Below are positions 53,903 through 62,413 of a DNA stretch of 64,000 nucleotides, one piece after another. The notes under the pieces were generated by a model. It had not been told where the DNA came from. It worked only from the letters and a program-made list of their open reading frames with translations, and made no database searches. Source of the DNA: Pseudorhodoferax sp032153935 (GTDB taxonomy: Bacteria > Pseudomonadota > Gammaproteobacteria > Burkholderiales > Burkholderiaceae_C); NCBI RefSeq assembly GCF_964253035.1, contig NZ_CAXUQL020000001.1:2790001-2854000 (forward strand), written 5' to 3'. Numbering within the stretch: the stretch's first letter is position 1; each line of letters begins with the position of its first letter. The position numbers and the translations under genes are program-made.

Positions 53903-55116
53903 GCGGCAGGCACCATGGGCGAGGCTGCGCGTGTCTTCAGCACGCCGAGCAGCAGCAGTCCACCCAGCACGCCGGCAGCAAGCCAATTGGGCTCTTGGAG
54001 CTGCCATGCCAGCAACACCCCTGCTGCGAAGGGCAGCAAGCCCGCCAGGTGGATCAGGCAGACCAGCCCGTCCTGGCTGCGGCCGTACAGGATGTTGGCC
54101 GCCCCGGTCGTGCTCGCCGACACGGTGTAGGCCACGAGCAGCAGGTAGCCGAACAGCTTGTGCTCGCCCAGCACGGGCTTGTCGATGAAGGCGATGACCG
54201 CGTCGATCAGCAGTGCGTAGGCGGCCAGCGCGGCCAGCCCCATGCCGAGCGCCCAGCGCCGCATGGAACGCAGCACGGGGGCTGGGTCGGCCGACGCGGT
54301 GGCGGCCGCGCTGATCAGGCGCGGCGACAGCCGCGCGAGGATGCCCGCATCCAGCATGGCCAGATAGGCGGCGGCCACGGCCACATAGAAGCCGTAGATC
54401 CCGGTCATCGCCACGCCAAAGATCTGCTCCATGGCCGTGCGGTCCAGAGAGAACAGGGCGCGCAGCGCCAGCGTGCCCAGCAGCAGCCGTGGTAGCAGCG
54501 CCCAGGCCTTGCGGAAGTAAGCGGCGGGTGCCTGGCTGGTTGCTACTGCGCGCGCCGTGACCGGCACCCGCCAGCAGCCGAACGCCACGGCCGCGCCCAG
54601 GCCAGCGGTCCATGCTTGGCACACTCCGGCCAGGTGCACATCCGCGCTGGCATGGACGTTTGCGGCCCAGGGCAGCATCCAGGCCGCCGACTTCAGGAAC
54701 AGGACCGCGTTGGCCGAGCTCGGCCGTCCGCAGACGATCAGCACGCGCACCAGTTCGGCGGAGATGGTTTCGCCAGCCACGATGGCCAGCAGCCAAAGCA
54801 CGAGCCAGGGTGCAAGCGTGTGCGCCGACGCCAGACTGCCGACCAGCAGCGCCAGAGGCAGCGACGCGGCCAGCAACAGCCCCTGCGCGCGGACGGTGGC
54901 GGCCAGCGTGCAGCGGGCGGCCAAGTACTCGCGGTGCGCATAGGCGTAGAAGTCTGCGCCGCCCAAGTAGACCAGGAAGGCGCTGGCGGCTGCGATGTAG
55001 GCGTAGGTGCCGAATTCGTCCAGCGGCATCACCTTGGCCAGGTAGAAGGTGAAGGCCGCCCGGACCGTGATGGTCAGGCCGCGCAGCACCATGTCGCCCA
55101 GCAGGCCAAGGCTCAC
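53899..55116 (-). CDS. Polysaccharide flippase (Wzx/MATE-like membrane protein)
   Basis: This 405-residue, very hydrophobic protein has about 10-12 predicted membrane helices. It begins with VLRGLTITVRAAFTFYLAKVMPLDEFGTYAYIAA, the typical start of Wzx/PST transporters that flip undecaprenyl-linked repeat units. The GTG at 55116 overlaps the pseI stop (GTGA); the longer open frame inside pseI is not real. A Wzy polymerase was not found within the window, so the polymerase gene, if any, lies elsewhere. Confidence 0.85.
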   Translation of the reverse strand: MSLGLLGDMVLRGLTITVRAAFTFYLAKVMPLDEFGTYAYIAAASAFLVYLGGADFYAYAHREYLAARCTLAATVRAQGLLLAASLPLALLVGSLASAHTLAPWLVLWLLAIVAGETISAELVRVLIVCGRPSSANAVLFLKSAAWMLPWAANVHASADVHLAGVCQAWTAGLGAAVAFGCWRVPVTARAVATSQAPAAYFRKAWALLPRLLLGTLALRALFSLDRTAMEQIFGVAMTGIYGFYVAVAAAYLAMLDAGILARLSPRLISAAATASADPAPVLRSMRRWALGMGLAALAAYALLIDAVIAFIDKPVLGEHKLFGYLLLVAYTVSASTTGAANILYGRSQDGLVCLIHLAGLLPFAAGVLLAWQLQEPNWLAAGVLGGLLLLGVLKTRAASPMVPAA

Positions 55117-56156
55117 GAGAGCAGGTCCCAAGTCACTGGGGTGCCGGCCGGGGCGGCCCGGCCGATGCGGCGGCCTAGCACCGCGTCGAAGTGCTTGGGC
55201 GCCAGGCCGTCGCCGGGCCGCACGATGCGCAGGTCGGCCGCGGCCAGCGTTTCGCCGGCCTGCATGTCGCGGCCGATGTAGAGCGTGCGGCGAAAGCGTC
55301 TGGACTTCTCTTCCGCCGCGGTGCCGCCGTACATCACCTCGCCCAGCGCCTGCCAAGCGCGTTCGGTCTCGGTGCGCAACTGGCGGAACTCCTCGGGCTC
55401 GAGAGAGAAGCTGGCATCGACGCCGCCGTCTGCGCGGCGCAGCGTGAAGTGCTTCTCGACCACCGTGGCCCCCAGGGCCACGGCGGCGACGGCTGCGCCG
55501 CAGCCCATGGTGTGGTCGGACAGCCCGACCTCGCAATCGAAGGCTTGGCGCAGGTGCGGGATGGTGCGCAGGTGGGTGTTCTGCGGCGTGGCCGGGTAGG
55601 TGCTCGTGCACTTAAGTAGCACCAGTTCCGGGCAGCCGGCGGCCAGCGCAGTGCGCACGGCCTCGTCGATCTCGGCCAGCGTCGCCATGCCGGTCGAGAT
55701 GATCATGGGCTTGCCGGTGGCCGCGACCTTGCGGATCAGAGGCAGGTCCGTGTTCTCGAACGAGGCGATCTTGTAGGCGGGCACGTCCAGCGATTCGAGG
55801 AAGTCCACCGCGGTGGTGTCGAACGGCGAGCTGAAGCAATGCAGCCCGTGCGCGGCGGCGCGCGCCATGATCGGCCCATGCCACTTCCAGGGCGTGTGCG
55901 CCTCTTCGTAGAGTTCGTACAGCTGGCGGCCGGCCCAGGGGCTGTCGGCGTCCTCGATGACGAAGCCCGGGCCGCGCACGTTCAGCGTCATCGTGTCGGC
56001 GGTGTAGGTCTGCAGCTTGACCGCATCGGCACCGGCCTGCGCGGCGGCGTCGACGATGGCCAACGCGCGCTCCAGCGAGCGGTTGTGGTTGCCCGACATC
56101 TCGGCGATCAGGTAGGGTCGCTCGGCCAGGCCGATGGCGCGTCCGGCGATCTTCAT
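55113..56156 (-). CDS. pseI: Pseudaminic acid synthase (NeuB family)
   Basis: This 347-residue enzyme would condense a 2,4-diacetamido-2,4,6-trideoxyhexose with phosphoenolpyruvate to make the nonulosonic acid. NeuB-family features are LIAEMSGNHNRSLERAL, AVKLQTYTADTMT, IISTGMATLAEIDEAV, KCTSTYPA, GLSDHTMGCG and VVEKHFTL. A C-terminal SAF antifreeze-like domain follows (about residues 280-345, RTLYIGRDMQAGE). The presence of PseB-, PseC- and PseG-like genes favours pseudaminic over neuraminic or legionaminic acid. It overlaps the PseG fusion gene and the flippase gene by 4 bases each. Confidence 0.92.
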   Translation of the reverse strand: MKIAGRAIGLAERPYLIAEMSGNHNRSLERALAIVDAAAQAGADAVKLQTYTADTMTLNVRGPGFVIEDADSPWAGRQLYELYEEAHTPWKWHGPIMARAAAHGLHCFSSPFDTTAVDFLESLDVPAYKIASFENTDLPLIRKVAATGKPMIISTGMATLAEIDEAVRTALAAGCPELVLLKCTSTYPATPQNTHLRTIPHLRQAFDCEVGLSDHTMGCGAAVAAVALGATVVEKHFTLRRADGGVDASFSLEPEEFRQLRTETERAWQALGEVMYGGTAAEEKSRRFRRTLYIGRDMQAGETLAAADLRIVRPGDGLAPKHFDAVLGRRIGRAAPAGTPVTWDLLS

Positions 56157-57643
56157 GCTGCGGCTCCCGGCTGCAGCGGCTTGGTCCAGCCCTTGCCGGC
56201 CGGCGCGTAGCCCGCGGCTTCGAACAGGCGGGCGGAAGCTGTGTTGCCGGCCAGAACCTCGGCGTACAGGGTGGTGGAGGAGGGCTGCATGGTCCGGTAT
56301 TGTGTTTCAGCGGCGGCCAGCAGCGGGCCGCCCAGTCCCAGGCCCAGCAACTCGGGGTCGAGGTGGATCGAGACCTCGGCACGCCTGTCGTCGAGCCGGT
56401 CGAAACGCACGCTGCCGACCGGGATGGCACCTACTTGTCCGACCCACAGGCTGCGGCTGGGGTCGGCCAGCACGCGGTCCAGCCAGGCGGCGTGAGCGGC
56501 CGGTGCGATCGGCGCGCCATTGCGCGATGCCGCGCGCACGACGGCGTGGTTGCGCCAGCGCAGCAGCAGGTCCCGGTCGGCAAGCCGCACCGGCCGCACG
56601 CCGACCTGTGCGGCCAGCAGCCGCAGCGCCACGCGCTGCGCACCGCGCCCGTCGACCCATTCTAGGCTGCGCTCGTGCAGGCGCTGCCGGCCTGCTGCAT
56701 CGGCGATGAGCCGGGCCACGGCCGCGCCGACGGTGTCGATCGCCAGCGGCGCGCCGGGCGGCAGCGTGGCCACCGCCCCGCTGGCGCCGAGCAGTGGGAT
56801 GCTGTGTTGCTGGTTCGGCGCCACGGCCAGTGCCAGCGTGGGCGCGCCGATGCAGCAGCGTTCCCACAAGGCCCCGCCGCCGGCACCGATCTGCAGGTCG
56901 TGGCGCGCGAAGAAGCTCGCTAGATCGGGCTGGTCCAGCAGCAGCGTGGTATTGGGCCATTGGCCAGCCAGGCGGGCCAGCGCCGCGCGGTGCGGGTTGG
57001 CCGAGGTTGTGGCGATCTCCACCGGCCCCGCGAAGCCGGCGTGCTCGCGCAGCGCGCGCAGCACGAGCGTGCTGGCGTCGGCGCCGTCGGTGCCGCCCAT
57101 GAACACGCCGATGCTGCGCACCCTGGCCTGGAAGCGGTGCCGGGGCGCGGCGGCATAGGCCGGCGCCAGCAAGGCGTAGCGCGGGCCGCCGAGGATGGGC
57201 GTGGTGGGTGCGATGCAGCGGCCGTACTTGTGCCGGTGGTCGGGGGCGGCGAGGTTGTGGTCGACCAGCAACCCGGCCTGCAGCGGCCGGTCCGCGAGGT
57301 CGTCGACCACGGCCACCTCGGCGTGCAGCGCAGCGGCGACGGCGGCATGCCAGCGCGCGTCCAGCGCGTAGTGGTCCACCACGATCCAGGCCGGCGGGGC
57401 GGCCGCCAGCGCTGCCACAGTCTGCTGCGCATCTTGCTCCCACGGCACGTGCGGGCCACCGTCCGCCGGCAGCAGAACGAGGGCCAGGCCGCGCAGCTGT
57501 GCTGCGAGATCCAGCCCCAGGTCGCGGCTGACGAAGACCACCTCGGCGCCGGCCGAACGCAGCGCCAGCGCCAGTGACAGGCAGCGCTGCAGGTGCCCCA
57601 GCCCCATGGCGGCGCTGGCATCGGCGCGCACGGCGACCTGCAT
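56153..57643 (-). CDS. pseG: PseG-PseH-type fusion: UDP-sugar hydrolase plus GNAT acetyltransferase
   Basis: This 496-residue protein joins two activities normally encoded separately. Residues 1 to about 335 are PseG-like: VAVRADASAAMGLGHLQRCL, VVDHYALDARW, PTTPILGGPRYALL, a GGTDGADAS glycine loop and IGAGGGALWERCCIG. PseG removes UDP from 2,4-diacetamido-altropyranose. Residues about 345-496 form a GNAT domain with VRPVRLADRDLLLRWRN, VGSVRFDRLDDRRAEVSIHLDPE.LGLGLGGPLL and AGNTASARLFEAAGY, matching the PseH N4-acetyltransferase role. The ATG at 57643 matches the PseG N-terminus. The fusion would place consecutive steps in one protein, although PseH acts before PseG. Confidence 0.9.
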   Translation of the reverse strand: MQVAVRADASAAMGLGHLQRCLSLALALRSAGAEVVFVSRDLGLDLAAQLRGLALVLLPADGGPHVPWEQDAQQTVAALAAAPPAWIVVDHYALDARWHAAVAAALHAEVAVVDDLADRPLQAGLLVDHNLAAPDHRHKYGRCIAPTTPILGGPRYALLAPAYAAAPRHRFQARVRSIGVFMGGTDGADASTLVLRALREHAGFAGPVEIATTSANPHRAALARLAGQWPNTTLLLDQPDLASFFARHDLQIGAGGGALWERCCIGAPTLALAVAPNQQHSIPLLGASGAVATLPPGAPLAIDTVGAAVARLIADAAGRQRLHERSLEWVDGRGAQRVALRLLAAQVGVRPVRLADRDLLLRWRNHAVVRAASRNGAPIAPAAHAAWLDRVLADPSRSLWVGQVGAIPVGSVRFDRLDDRRAEVSIHLDPELLGLGLGGPLLAAAETQYRTMQPSSTTLYAEVLAGNTASARLFEAAGYAPAGKGWTKPLQPGAAA

Positions 57644-57648
57644 GGCGT

Positions 57649-58935
57649 TCAGCGCAGCTTGAACAGCGGCACCAGCGGCGTGCAGCGCAGCGCGGCTTGC
57701 AGTCCCTGGGCATCCAGCGTGCGGCCGATCTCCGGCAGCACGCTGTCGTAGGCGCGCAGCAGGGCGTCCACGTCGGCGTCGGAGTGCGCGTAGCTCATGT
57801 TGTGTGTGCCCACGGACAGGAAGCCCTGCTGGTGCATCTCCTGCATCCACAGGGTCTTGATGTCGAACGCGGTCGCGCCACGCGCATCGCGGATGTTCAG
57901 AAAGCTCCAGCTGGGGTGGCCGCTGACCGAGAAGATGTCCTGCAGGCCGTGGGCCTGGAGCAGGCTGGCTGCGCCGTCGATGAGCCGCTGGCCACGGCTG
58001 GCCAGCGTGGCCGTGACGGGCTCGCGCTGCAGCTTTGTCAGCGTGGCCCTGGCCGCCGCCAGCGACAGGGTCTCGCCGCCGAAGGTGAACGAGAAGAAGA
58101 TCTCCTCCATGAGCCGCATGAGGTCGCGGCGGCCGGCCACTGCCGAGACCGGATAGCCGTTGGCCAGGCCCTTGCCGAAGGTCGCGAGGTCAGGCGTGAC
58201 GCCGAACAGGGCCTGGGCGCCGCCATTGGCGAAGCGAAATCCCGTGATCGTCTCGTCGAACACCAGCAGCGCGCCGTGCTGCTGCGCGAGTGCTTGCACG
58301 CCCTGCAGGAAACCGGCCTCGGGGAACGCGACGTTCATGGGCTCGAGCACGACGGCCGCGAACTGCCCGTGATGGGCCTGCAGCACGGCGCGCAGCGAGT
58401 TCAGGTCGTTGTAGGCGAACACATGGGTCAGGTCGCGCACGGCTTGCGGCACGCCCTGGTGCCGCGCGGTGCTGCCGATGTACCAGTCCTGCCAGCCGTG
58501 GTAGCCGCAGACCGCGACATGCTCGCGGCCGGTGGCGGCGCGTGCGAGCCGCACGGCGCCGGCGGTGGCGTCCGAGCCGTTCTTGCCGAAGCGCACCATC
58601 TCGGCGCAAGGCACCATCTCGCAGATCAGCTCGGCGACCTCGGCCTCGAGCCGGTGCGGTAGCGAGAAGATCACGCCGTCGTCCAGTTGCGCGCGCACGG
58701 CCTGCGTCACGTCCGGATCGTTGTAGCCCAGCGTGATGGAGGCCAGGCTACTGACGAAGTCGGTGTAGCAGTTGCCGTCCATGTCCCAGACCCGCGCGCC
58801 TTCACCGCGGTCGATGAAGTAGGGAGAGGCGCCGTAGGGATACTGCGTGCGGCTCTTGCTGAAGGTCTGGCTGCCGAGCGGGATCACGCGCTCGGCGCGC
58901 GCCAGGTAGTCCATCGAGGCTTGGAAGGATTTCAT
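57649..58935 (-). CDS. Class-III PLP-dependent aminotransferase (glutamate-1-semialdehyde aminomutase-like)
   Basis: This 428-residue fold-type I enzyme is of the GSA-aminomutase group, distinct from the DegT-type PseC in the same operon. Visible elements are YFIDRGEGARVWDMDGNCYTDF, FGKNGSDATAGAVRLARA, CGYHGWQDWYIG, the aspartate in LLVFDETITGFRF and the PLP lysine in ATFGKGLANGYPVSAVAG. HemL itself is unlikely, because the gene lies in a surface-sugar operon and the wording differs from HemL. It may add an amino group to a late sugar intermediate, perhaps with the aldo/keto reductase. That pairing is inference. Confidence 0.85.
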   Translation of the reverse strand: MKSFQASMDYLARAERVIPLGSQTFSKSRTQYPYGASPYFIDRGEGARVWDMDGNCYTDFVSSLASITLGYNDPDVTQAVRAQLDDGVIFSLPHRLEAEVAELICEMVPCAEMVRFGKNGSDATAGAVRLARAATGREHVAVCGYHGWQDWYIGSTARHQGVPQAVRDLTHVFAYNDLNSLRAVLQAHHGQFAAVVLEPMNVAFPEAGFLQGVQALAQQHGALLVFDETITGFRFANGGAQALFGVTPDLATFGKGLANGYPVSAVAGRRDLMRLMEEIFFSFTFGGETLSLAAARATLTKLQREPVTATLASRGQRLIDGAASLLQAHGLQDIFSVSGHPSWSFLNIRDARGATAFDIKTLWMQEMHQQGFLSVGTHNMSYAHSDADVDALLRAYDSVLPEIGRTLDAQGLQAALRCTPLVPLFKLR

Positions 58936-59603
58936 GCAGTCAGGCCGTAGGCCTGCTCCAGGGATTTGCGACACAGGCTGAGTGCCACGCGTTCTTGGGG
59001 ACCGGCCGCCCAGCCCTCGCTGTCGTGCTGCAGGGACAGCTTCTCGACCAGCACATACGCCGGGTTGGCAAGGAACAGCCGGGCATGGTCCATCTTGTAG
59101 GAGTGCAGGCCCGGACGGTGGTGGTAGGCTCGCCGGCACGGCACCGCGGGGTCGAAGTCGAGGATGGCCAGCAGCCCGCCGTCGCGCAGCACGCGGTCGG
59201 CTTCGGCCACCACACGCTGCAGCAGCGGGCGGTCGACGAGGTACAGGCAGAAGCCGAACCAGACCACATCGAAGCTGGCATCGCCGTAGGGCAGGGCATC
59301 GGCCGTGGCCACCTGCAGCGCCAGCACCGGACTGCGGGCCTGGCCTGCCGCCACGGCCGCGGCCGAGGGGTCCACGCCATGGGCCTGGATCGGACGCAGG
59401 CGGCCCAGTAGCTCCAGGTTGGCGCCTTGGGCGCAGCCGATCTCCAGCACCGTGGTCGGATGGTCGGGCGCCAGCTGCCGCGCCACCCGTTGCACCACGG
59501 CCTCGCGCTGGGTACTGTGCTGCGCCAGGGCCGCGCGGTTGCGGGCCAGCCATGCGTCGCCCTCGCCGCCGAGGAAGGCGGATTTCTGCGGCAGTGCCGT
59601 CAT
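58932..59603 (-). CDS. Class I SAM-dependent methyltransferase
   Basis: This 223-residue methyltransferase has the SAM motif VLEIGCAQGANLELLGRL (about residues 52-69), an acidic second strand VDPSAAAVAAG, ADALPYGDASFDVVWFGFCLYLVDR and RVLRDGGLLAILDFDP. The latter part has an aromatic/basic stretch (YHHRPGLHSYKMDHARLF). No family beyond methyltransferase type 11/25 can be named. In this operon it may O- or N-methylate the nonulosonic acid or its amide groups. Overlaps of 4 bases with both neighbours support co-production with them. Confidence 0.83.
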   Translation of the reverse strand: MTALPQKSAFLGGEGDAWLARNRAALAQHSTQREAVVQRVARQLAPDHPTTVLEIGCAQGANLELLGRLRPIQAHGVDPSAAAVAAGQARSPVLALQVATADALPYGDASFDVVWFGFCLYLVDRPLLQRVVAEADRVLRDGGLLAILDFDPAVPCRRAYHHRPGLHSYKMDHARLFLANPAYVLVEKLSLQHDSEGWAAGPQERVALSLCRKSLEQAYGLTA

Positions 59604-60355
59604 GCCTGGCCTCCTTCCTGGGCCAGGCTCTTGGCCAACCCCTCGTTGCGCGCGTGCGCGTTGCGTTGCAGGCGGTCGGGCGCCTGGGCGATGGCGCGCA
59701 GCATGTCGTACAGGTCGAAGTGCGGCCGGCCGAGCGTAGCCACAAGCTCGCGCACCACGTCGAGGTCGTCAGCGTAGTCCACGGTCAGGCGCAGGCCGGA
59801 GAAGTCGGCGATGGCCTGCACGTTGGCGTGCACGCAGCCGTTGTCTGCGCTGCGCATCCAGGGCGTGACATGTTCGCGCTCGGAGGGCAGCGCTGCATGC
59901 CGGGCGGCCCGGTCGAGAGTGGCGCGCGTGAAGCACTCCACATCCAGTCCGTCCGGAAAGCTGGGCGGCGCGGTGTTGGTCGCGTAGTCGGCGCCGGCGC
60001 TGCGCCGGGCCGCTACCACCTCATCGATGAGCTGCGGGTCGATCAGCGGACAGTCGCCGGTCAGCCGGACGATCTCGTCGGCCTGGCTGGCGGCGGCGGC
60101 CGTGGCATAGCGTTGCAGCACGTCGTGCAGGTCGCCGCGGTACACGGGCAGGCCGGTCTGCGCCAATACGGCGGCGATCGGGTCGTCGCTGGCATCCGTG
60201 CTGGTCACGACGACGACCTCGTCGAGCAACTGCGCACGGCGCGCCCGGTGCACCATGTAGACGAGCAGGGGCTGGCCCGCGAGGTCCGCCAGCGCCTTGC
60301 CGGGAAGGCGGGTGCTGGACATGCGGGCCTGGATCAATGCGACGGTGCGTGTCAT
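59600..60355 (-). CDS. SpsF-like cytidylyltransferase
   Basis: This 251-residue nucleotidyltransferase of the CTP_transf_3/SpsF type has the N-terminal loop LIQARMSSTRLPGKALADLAGQPLLVYM and VVTSTDASDDPI. It also has RGDLHDVLQRYA, the RLTGDCPLIDP metal-binding segment and VDYADDLDVVREL. It probably activates the nonulosonic acid to its CMP form, replacing the more common NeuA/PseF-type CMP-Sia synthetase, which I do not find in the window. The first half of the family motif (ARMxSxRLPGK) fits well. CMP-sugar synthesis is inferred from context. Confidence 0.85.
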   Translation of the reverse strand: MTRTVALIQARMSSTRLPGKALADLAGQPLLVYMVHRARRAQLLDEVVVVTSTDASDDPIAAVLAQTGLPVYRGDLHDVLQRYATAAAASQADEIVRLTGDCPLIDPQLIDEVVAARRSAGADYATNTAPPSFPDGLDVECFTRATLDRAARHAALPSEREHVTPWMRSADNGCVHANVQAIADFSGLRLTVDYADDLDVVRELVATLGRPHFDLYDMLRAIAQAPDRLQRNAHARNEGLAKSLAQEGGQA

Positions 60356-61221
60356 GGGGCGGCCTGTGTCCAGGTGCGGGGATCGATGACCCGGAGGTCG
60401 GATTCCTGCAGGTCGGCGGCGTGCAGCGGCGCGGCGCGGTCCCAGGCGTCCAGGATGGCCTGGAACTGCGCCAGGCTGTCGGCGCCGACCAGGCAAACCG
60501 AGGCTGCACGGGTGGCCTTGACGCTGCCGAGCGCCGCTTCCAGCGGTGCGGTGCCCCGGGCCCGGCACCAAGCGTGCCAGCGGCGCAGCGCGGCCGCCGC
60601 GGCGGGCAGCCGGGCACAGGCGTGCGCTTCGTCCATCAGCAGCAGGCCTTGCAGGAACACCGAACGCAGGTGGATTTCTGTGGGACGTGGCGTCGATGCC
60701 ACCAACTGCGTGAAGCGGCGGTCCAGCGCGTTGCCTGGCAGCTGCGCGACCGCGATCGGCCAGCGTGCCTGGAGGGCTTGCAGGGTGTCCGGTGCGTAGC
60801 ACGACACGCCCAGTGCGATGCCATGCTGGTCGGCGACGCGCGCGCAGGCGCCCCAGAGCGCAGGGCCCTGCGGTGCCAGCAGGTCGTCGCTGCGGTGGAA
60901 CAGCAGCGTGCGCAGCGTGCCCGACCCGATCCGGTGCAGGCTGCGCTCTACCTGGTCGCGGGCCCAGTCCTGCAGGGCCGGACCCGCCAGGCCCGCCGGG
61001 CAGGGCTGGATCTTGCTGACAACCTGGAACGCGTGCAGGTGTGCCAGCGCCGACAGCTGTGCCTCGATGTCGCCATAGGCGGGGGCCGTGTCGAGCACGC
61101 GCACGCCGCGCTCGGCCGCGCAGGCCAGGATGTCGCGGACCTCGGTCTGCGGCACGGGTGCCGTGCGGCCCGCCACGCCATAGGCGAGGCCGAACTGCAC
61201 GGTGCCCAGGCCCAGTTCCAT
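60352..61221 (-). CDS. Aldo/keto reductase
   Basis: This 289-residue aldo/keto reductase starts LGLGTVQFGLAYGV. The catalytic tetrad appears complete: Asp and Tyr in VLDTAPAYGD (about residue 45-53), Lys in VVSKIQPC and His in LLFHRSDDL. The C-terminal part is less typical but keeps GVSCYAPDTLQAL and a weak NADPH region. It lies 1 base after pseC and overlaps the SpsF-like gene. It is not part of the standard pseudaminic acid pathway. It probably reduces or oxidises a carbonyl on the sugar, perhaps together with the class-III aminotransferase. Confidence 0.85.
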   Translation of the reverse strand: MELGLGTVQFGLAYGVAGRTAPVPQTEVRDILACAAERGVRVLDTAPAYGDIEAQLSALAHLHAFQVVSKIQPCPAGLAGPALQDWARDQVERSLHRIGSGTLRTLLFHRSDDLLAPQGPALWGACARVADQHGIALGVSCYAPDTLQALQARWPIAVAQLPGNALDRRFTQLVASTPRPTEIHLRSVFLQGLLLMDEAHACARLPAAAAALRRWHAWCRARGTAPLEAALGSVKATRAASVCLVGADSLAQFQAILDAWDRAAPLHAADLQESDLRVIDPRTWTQAAP

Positions 61222-61222
61222 G

Positions 61223-62413
61223 TCAGGCCTCCAGCACGCGCCGCAGGCAGTCGGCGACGCGTTGCTGCTGCGCCGGTGCCAAGGTCGGGAACAGTGGCAG
61301 CGACAGGGCGCGGCCGTAGTAGCGCTCGGCCACCGGAAAGTCGCCCGGTGCGAAGCCACGCGCGCGGTAGAAGGGCTGGGTATGGATCGGGATGTAGTGC
61401 ACGTTCACGCCGATGCGCGCATCGCGCAGGGCCTGGAACACGGCGCTGCGGCCGACCGGCGTGCGGGTCTCGTCGACCTCGACCACGTAGAGGTGCCAGG
61501 CGCAGCACGACAGCGCCGAGCGCGGTGGCAGCACCAGGGGCAGTTCGGCGAGCAGCGCGTCGTAGCGGTCGGCCAGTGCCTGCCGCTGCGCCTGCAATGC
61601 GTCCAGGCGCGCCAGCTGCGACAGGCCGAGGGCGGCCTGCAGGTCCGTCATGCGGTAGTTGAAGCCCAGCGATTGCTGCTCGTAGACCCAGGGCTCGGTC
61701 TCCGTCAGCTGGAAGTCGGTCACCTCGCGGGTCATGCCGTGCGCGCGCAGCAGGCGCAGCTGCTTGGCGAGAGCGGCGTCCTGCGTCGTCACGATGCCGC
61801 CTTCGGCCGTCGTCACGATCTTGACGGCGTGGAAGCTGAAGACCGTCAGGTCGGCGTGCCGGCTGCCGACCGGCTGGCCCAGATGGCTGGCGCCCGTGGC
61901 ATGGGAGGCGTCCTCGATGATGCGAAAGCCGTAGTGGTCGGCCAGTGCGCGGATGTCCTGCATGGCGCAGGGCAGGCCGGCGAAGTCCACGGGGATCACG
62001 ACCTGGGGCAGGCGGCCTTCGCGCGCGGCCTGCTCCAGCTTGGCGCGCAGCGCGTCCACGCCCATGTTGCGCGTGCGCGCATCGATGTCGACGAAATCGA
62101 TGTCGGCGCCGCAGTACAGCGCACAGTTCGCCGAGGCGAGGAAGCTGTTCGGGCTGGTCCAGACCAGCGTGCCCGGCCCCACGCCCAGCGCGAGGCAGGC
62201 CAGGTGCAGCCCGGCTGTGGCATTGCTGACGGCAACGGCATGCTGCACCGCATGCCGCGCGGCAAACGCGGCCTCGAAGGCCGGGATCTGGGGCCCCTGG
62301 GTCAGGAAGGGCGAGCGGAGCGTCGCGACGACCGCCGCGATGTCGTCCTCGGAGATGGTTTGGCAGCTGTAGGGCAGCCAGGGCAGCGCGGATGCGTCGT
62401 CGGGTGGCGTCAC
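61223..62413 (-). CDS. pseC: PseC-type DegT/DnrJ/EryC1 aminotransferase
   Basis: PseC transaminates UDP-2-acetamido-2,6-dideoxy-arabino-hexos-4-ulose at C4. The protein has 396 residues. It has YSCQTISEDDIAAVVATLRSPFLTQGP at the start, AVAVSNATAGLHLACLALGVGPG, VDFAGLPCAM, IIEDASHATGA, the PLP lysine in FSFHAVKIVTTAEGG, LGFNYRMTDLQAALGLSQL and VHYIPIHTQPFY. These are the expected DegT-family landmarks. The GTG at 62413 overlaps the pseB stop (GTGA). Confidence 0.93.
   Translation of the reverse strand: MTPPDDASALPWLPYSCQTISEDDIAAVVATLRSPFLTQGPQIPAFEAAFAARHAVQHAVAVSNATAGLHLACLALGVGPGTLVWTSPNSFLASANCALYCGADIDFVDIDARTRNMGVDALRAKLEQAAREGRLPQVVIPVDFAGLPCAMQDIRALADHYGFRIIEDASHATGASHLGQPVGSRHADLTVFSFHAVKIVTTAEGGIVTTQDAALAKQLRLLRAHGMTREVTDFQLTETEPWVYEQQSLGFNYRMTDLQAALGLSQLARLDALQAQRQALADRYDALLAELPLVLPPRSALSCCAWHLYVVEVDETRTPVGRSAVFQALRDARIGVNVHYIPIHTQPFYRARGFAPGDFPVAERYYGRALSLPLFPTLAPAQQQRVADCLRRVLEA

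Noticed and set aside
57649..58935. Calling the class-III aminotransferase HemL
   Set aside because: Although related to glutamate-1-semialdehyde aminomutase, it sits in a surface-sugar operon, and the haem genes of the window are elsewhere.
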